From Mogibacterium sp. (lineage in GTDB: Bacteria; Bacillota; Clostridia; Peptostreptococcales; Anaerovoracaceae): a DNA stretch of 64,000 nt. Below the pieces are notes generated by a model. The model made no database searches, was not told the DNA's origin, and saw only the letters and a program-made list of their open reading frames with translations. The stretch lies in the NCBI GenBank assembly GCA_012840975.1, contig DUVP01000035.1, forward strand, positions 1-64,000, read 5' to 3'. Every line of letters begins with the position of its first letter. Within the stretch, counting starts at the first letter, position 1. A program made the translations under genes and the position numbers. Below, one piece after another: positions 61,771 to 64,000 of this stretch.

Positions 61771-63141
61771 CTAAGCGTCGTACCACTCTTCGAGATATTC
61801 CTCATGAATACGTTTGAGTTCGCTTCGTGGCATTTTTTTGAGAAGCGACCAACCTATATCTAGAGTTTCCTCTATAGATCTGTCATTATGATATCCCTGA
61901 TTTACATACTGATCTTCAAACTCATCTGCAAATGCCGCATATTTCTTATCAAGTTCGTATAATGCCGCTTCACCGAGGATTGCCATAAGCTCTTTGGCAT
62001 CCTTGCCTCTTGAATAGATAGCGAACAATTGGTTCATCGTATCTGCGTGATCCTTACGTGTTTTGCCTTCACCGATTCCTTTGTCTTTAAGTCTCGATAA
62101 TGAAGGGAGTACATCGATAGGAGGTGTTATTCCTCTACGATACAAATCTCTTGAAAGAATAATCTGTCCCTCTGTGATATATCCTGTAAGGTCCGGAATA
62201 GGGTGTGTAATATCATCCTCCGGCATGGATACGATCGGAATCATGGTGATCGATCCGTCGGAACCTTCCTTCCTGCCCGCTCTTTCATACATAGTGGCAA
62301 GGTCTGTATAAAGGTATCCCGGATAACCACGACGTCCCGGAACTTCTTTACGTGCCGCGGATACCTCTCTCAGGGATTCAGCATAGTTGGTAATGTCTGT
62401 GATGATTACCAGTACGTGCATATCCTTTTCAAATGCGAGATATTCGGCTGCGGTAAGTGCCATACGAGGCGTAGAAATACGCTCAACAGCAGGGTCGTTA
62501 GCTAAGTTAAGGAACATAACCGTCCTGTCAATAGCTCCGGATTCACGGAAGTCCGTCATGAAGAAGTCCGCTTCTTCAAATGTAATACCGACGGCAGCGA
62601 ATACTACAGCAAACTTCGAATCGGTTCCTCTAACCTTTGCCTGACGTGCAATCTGTGCGGCAAGGTTAGCGTGCGGAAGTCCGGATCCTGAGAAAATCGG
62701 CAGCTTCTGTCCTCTTACCAGTGTGTTCAGTCCGTCTATACCGGATACTCCTGTCTGAATAAACTCTGACGGGTATTCTCTTGCCGCAGGGTTCATTGCC
62801 ACTCCGTTGATATCAAGAGTTTTATCCGGAATAATGTCTGCTCCTCCGTCTATAGGACGACCCATTCCGTCGAACATTCTTCCAAGCATATCCATAGATA
62901 CGCCAAGCTCGTTCGAGTGTCCGAGGAATCTGACTGAGGATTTCTCCAGGTTCATTCCGGCAACTCCCTCAAAGAGCTGTACCAGGACATCCGTTCCGTT
63001 AATTTCAAGAACCTTACAGTTTCTTAATTCTCCGTTAGCGAGTTGAATCTCACCAAGCTCGTCATAGCCTACACCCTCAACACCTTTGACCAGCATCAAC
63101 GGGCCGGCTACTTCTGATATCGTTTTATATTCTTTAATCAT
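61771..63141 (-). CDS. ntpB: V-type ATP synthase subunit B
   Basis: 456 residues from the ATG at 63141, with GCAGGTGAGG upstream. It overlaps the end of the A subunit by 8 bp. As usual for B, the P-loop is degenerate: [18 protein letters not shown]. Other motifs are [13 protein letters not shown] and [19 protein letters not shown]. It forms the A3B3 head with subunit A. Confidence 0.96.
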   Translation of the reverse strand: MIKEYKTISEVAGPLMLVKGVEGVGYDELGEIQLANGELRNCKVLEINGTDVLVQLFEGVAGMNLEKSSVRFLGHSNELGVSMDMLGRMFDGMGRPIDGGADIIPDKTLDINGVAMNPAAREYPSEFIQTGVSGIDGLNTLVRGQKLPIFSGSGLPHANLAAQIARQAKVRGTDSKFAVVFAAVGITFEEADFFMTDFRESGAIDRTVMFLNLANDPAVERISTPRMALTAAEYLAFEKDMHVLVIITDITNYAESLREVSAARKEVPGRRGYPGYLYTDLATMYERAGRKEGSDGSITMIPIVSMPEDDITHPIPDLTGYITEGQIILSRDLYRRGITPPIDVLPSLSRLKDKGIGEGKTRKDHADTMNQLFAIYSRGKDAKELMAILGEAALYELDKKYAAFADEFEDQYVNQGYHNDRSIEETLDIGWSLLKKMPRSELKRIHEEYLEEWYDA

Positions 63142-64000
63142 CAGCCTCACCTGCTTCCTTAATCAGCTTTTCAAAAGCATTATCCAGTTTACCTTTTAGC
63201 TCGTTATAAGCTGCATCAACTTTTTCTTCTTCTGTATATTTGAAACGACCTATGTCCTCTCTCAGTTCCATACCGGCTATAGCATTAAAGTCTACATTTG
63301 CTGCCAGTGCTTTCTTACCGAGTTCGTGGAAGTACAGGACTATTGACAGCAATCTGTTCTGCTTATTAACAGAAGCATATGTGTCAATCTCATGGTATGA
63401 GTTCTGGTGCAGGAAGTCCTCTCGGATCATCTTGCATATCTCCAGCTTGAGTCTGTCTTCCTTGGACAGTCCGTCAACACCGACCAGCTGAACTATTTCG
63501 TTCAACTCGGCTTCCTCCTGCAGACGTGTCATTGCAGTCAGTCTGTTTTTAGGGAAGTCCTTATCAATGTTTTCTCCAAACCACTTATCAAGTCTTTCCT
63601 GATAAAGTGAATAGCTGTTCAGCCAGTTAATAGCAGGGAAGTGTCTTGCGTGTGCCAGAGCGGCATCAAGACCCCAATATACTTTAACTATACGCAATGT
63701 CGCCTGTGATACAGGTTCAGAAATGTCTCCACCCGGAGGTGATACAGCTCCTATAGCGGAAAGGGCTCCTACTCTTTCATCCTGACCTAGGCACACAACC
63801 TTACCGGCTCTTTCATAGAACTGAGCCAGTCTGGATGCGAGGTAAGCAGGGTAACCTTCCTCACCCGGCATTTCTTCAAGACGACCCGACATCTCTCTAA
63901 GAGCTTCCGCCCATCTTGATGTTGAGTCTGCCATAAGTGCTACCGAGTATCCCATATCTCTGAAATATTCTGCAATTGTGATTCCTGTATATACAGAAGC
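63134..64000 (-). CDS. ntpA: V-type ATP synthase subunit A (C-terminal part, cut by window edge)
   Basis: The reading frame is open to position 64000; about 288 C-terminal residues of an expected 590 are present. [20 protein letters not shown] at the edge, then [37 protein letters not shown] and [18 protein letters not shown] are family hallmarks. The P-loop GxxGxGKT lies outside the window. Subunit A is the catalytic subunit. Order A-B-D on the minus strand is the usual one. Confidence 0.97.
   Translation of the reverse strand, partial: ASVYTGITIAEYFRDMGYSVALMADSTSRWAEALREMSGRLEEMPGEEGYPAYLASRLAQFYERAGKVVCLGQDERVGALSAIGAVSPPGGDISEPVSQATLRIVKVYWGLDAALAHARHFPAINWLNSYSLYQERLDKWFGENIDKDFPKNRLTAMTRLQEEAELNEIVQLVGVDGLSKEDRLKLEICKMIREDFLHQNSYHEIDTYASVNKQNRLLSIVLYFHELGKKALAANVDFNAIAGMELREDIGRFKYTEEEKVDAAYNELKGKLDNAFEKLIKEAGEADD

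Overview
The window reads as a chromosomal segment of a strictly anaerobic, low-to-moderate GC Gram-positive bacterium of the class Clostridia. The evidence is a complete Rnf complex (rnfCDGEAB), a V-type ATP synthase, a FabK-type fatty-acid operon, butyrate kinase, a FeoA-FeoB fusion, strong purine-rich ribosome binding sites and a sortase-anchored surface protein. I lean towards the Eubacteriales family XIII / Anaerovoracaceae neighbourhood, but that is inference, because no rRNA or ribosomal protein gene is present. All assignments come from reading motifs; no database search was run.

Layout. 1-130: probable right end of an ISL3-like insertion sequence lying outside the window. 150-1394: a small membrane protein divergent from a LysR regulator. 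9800-1431 (minus): a long operon with an alpha/beta hydrolase, membrane-anchored MurF-like ligase, D-Ala-D-Ala ligase, FeoA-FeoB, a TrpR-like regulator, a zinc ribbon protein and an ABC exporter. 10105-11719 (plus): a two-gene island of aromatic meta-cleavage type (hydrolase plus 2-oxopent-4-enoate hydratase) with a good promoter and GC-rich codons. 15534-11871 (minus): a SurE-isochorismatase fusion, an unknown helical protein, and the YhdT-PanF pair. 15611-17510: ApbE flavin transferase divergent from a NusG-II protein and a Gx membrane protein. 17537-20226: a membrane protein and FtsH. 20409-21026: TetR regulator convergent with the Rnf operon (26055-21073).

27642-26212 is an Orn/Lys/Arg-decarboxylase-family enzyme. 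33882-27705 holds UPF0182, a long glutamine synthetase and serS. 35927-33990 is an acidic zinc-ribbon membrane protein. A tRNA-Lys(CTT) lies at 36159. Then come an aldehyde dehydrogenase, a PrdA-N-terminus-like small protein, a B3/B4 protein and butyrate kinase (40395-36341); a DNA repair methyltransferase and a thioesterase; and a PAS one-component regulator (43502-41496). The fatty-acid operon acpP-fabK-fabD-fabG-fabF-accB-fabZ-accC-accD-accA-acyl-CoA ligase runs 53251-43761. Beyond it lie a membrane-anchored phosphoesterase and an NSS-family symporter. A decayed ISL3-family element (56213-57504) is followed by a vWA/SpaA/SdrD/SHIRT/MucBP surface protein (60785-57579) and the tail of the V-ATPase operon (A partial, B, D).

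The genes fit an energy scheme in which Rnf couples ferredoxin oxidation to ion pumping, ApbE installs FMN on RnfG and RnfD, the V-type ATPase shares the ion gradient, and Na+-coupled symporters (PanF, NSS) may use it. The most unusual items are the SurE-isochorismatase fusion whose catalytic cysteine position is serine, the meta-cleavage gene pair with no ring-cleavage gene, the acyl-CoA ligase inside a FAS-II operon lacking fabH, the stand-alone PrdA-like fragment, and the ISL3 fossil with a nearby 27-bp fused-ends scar.
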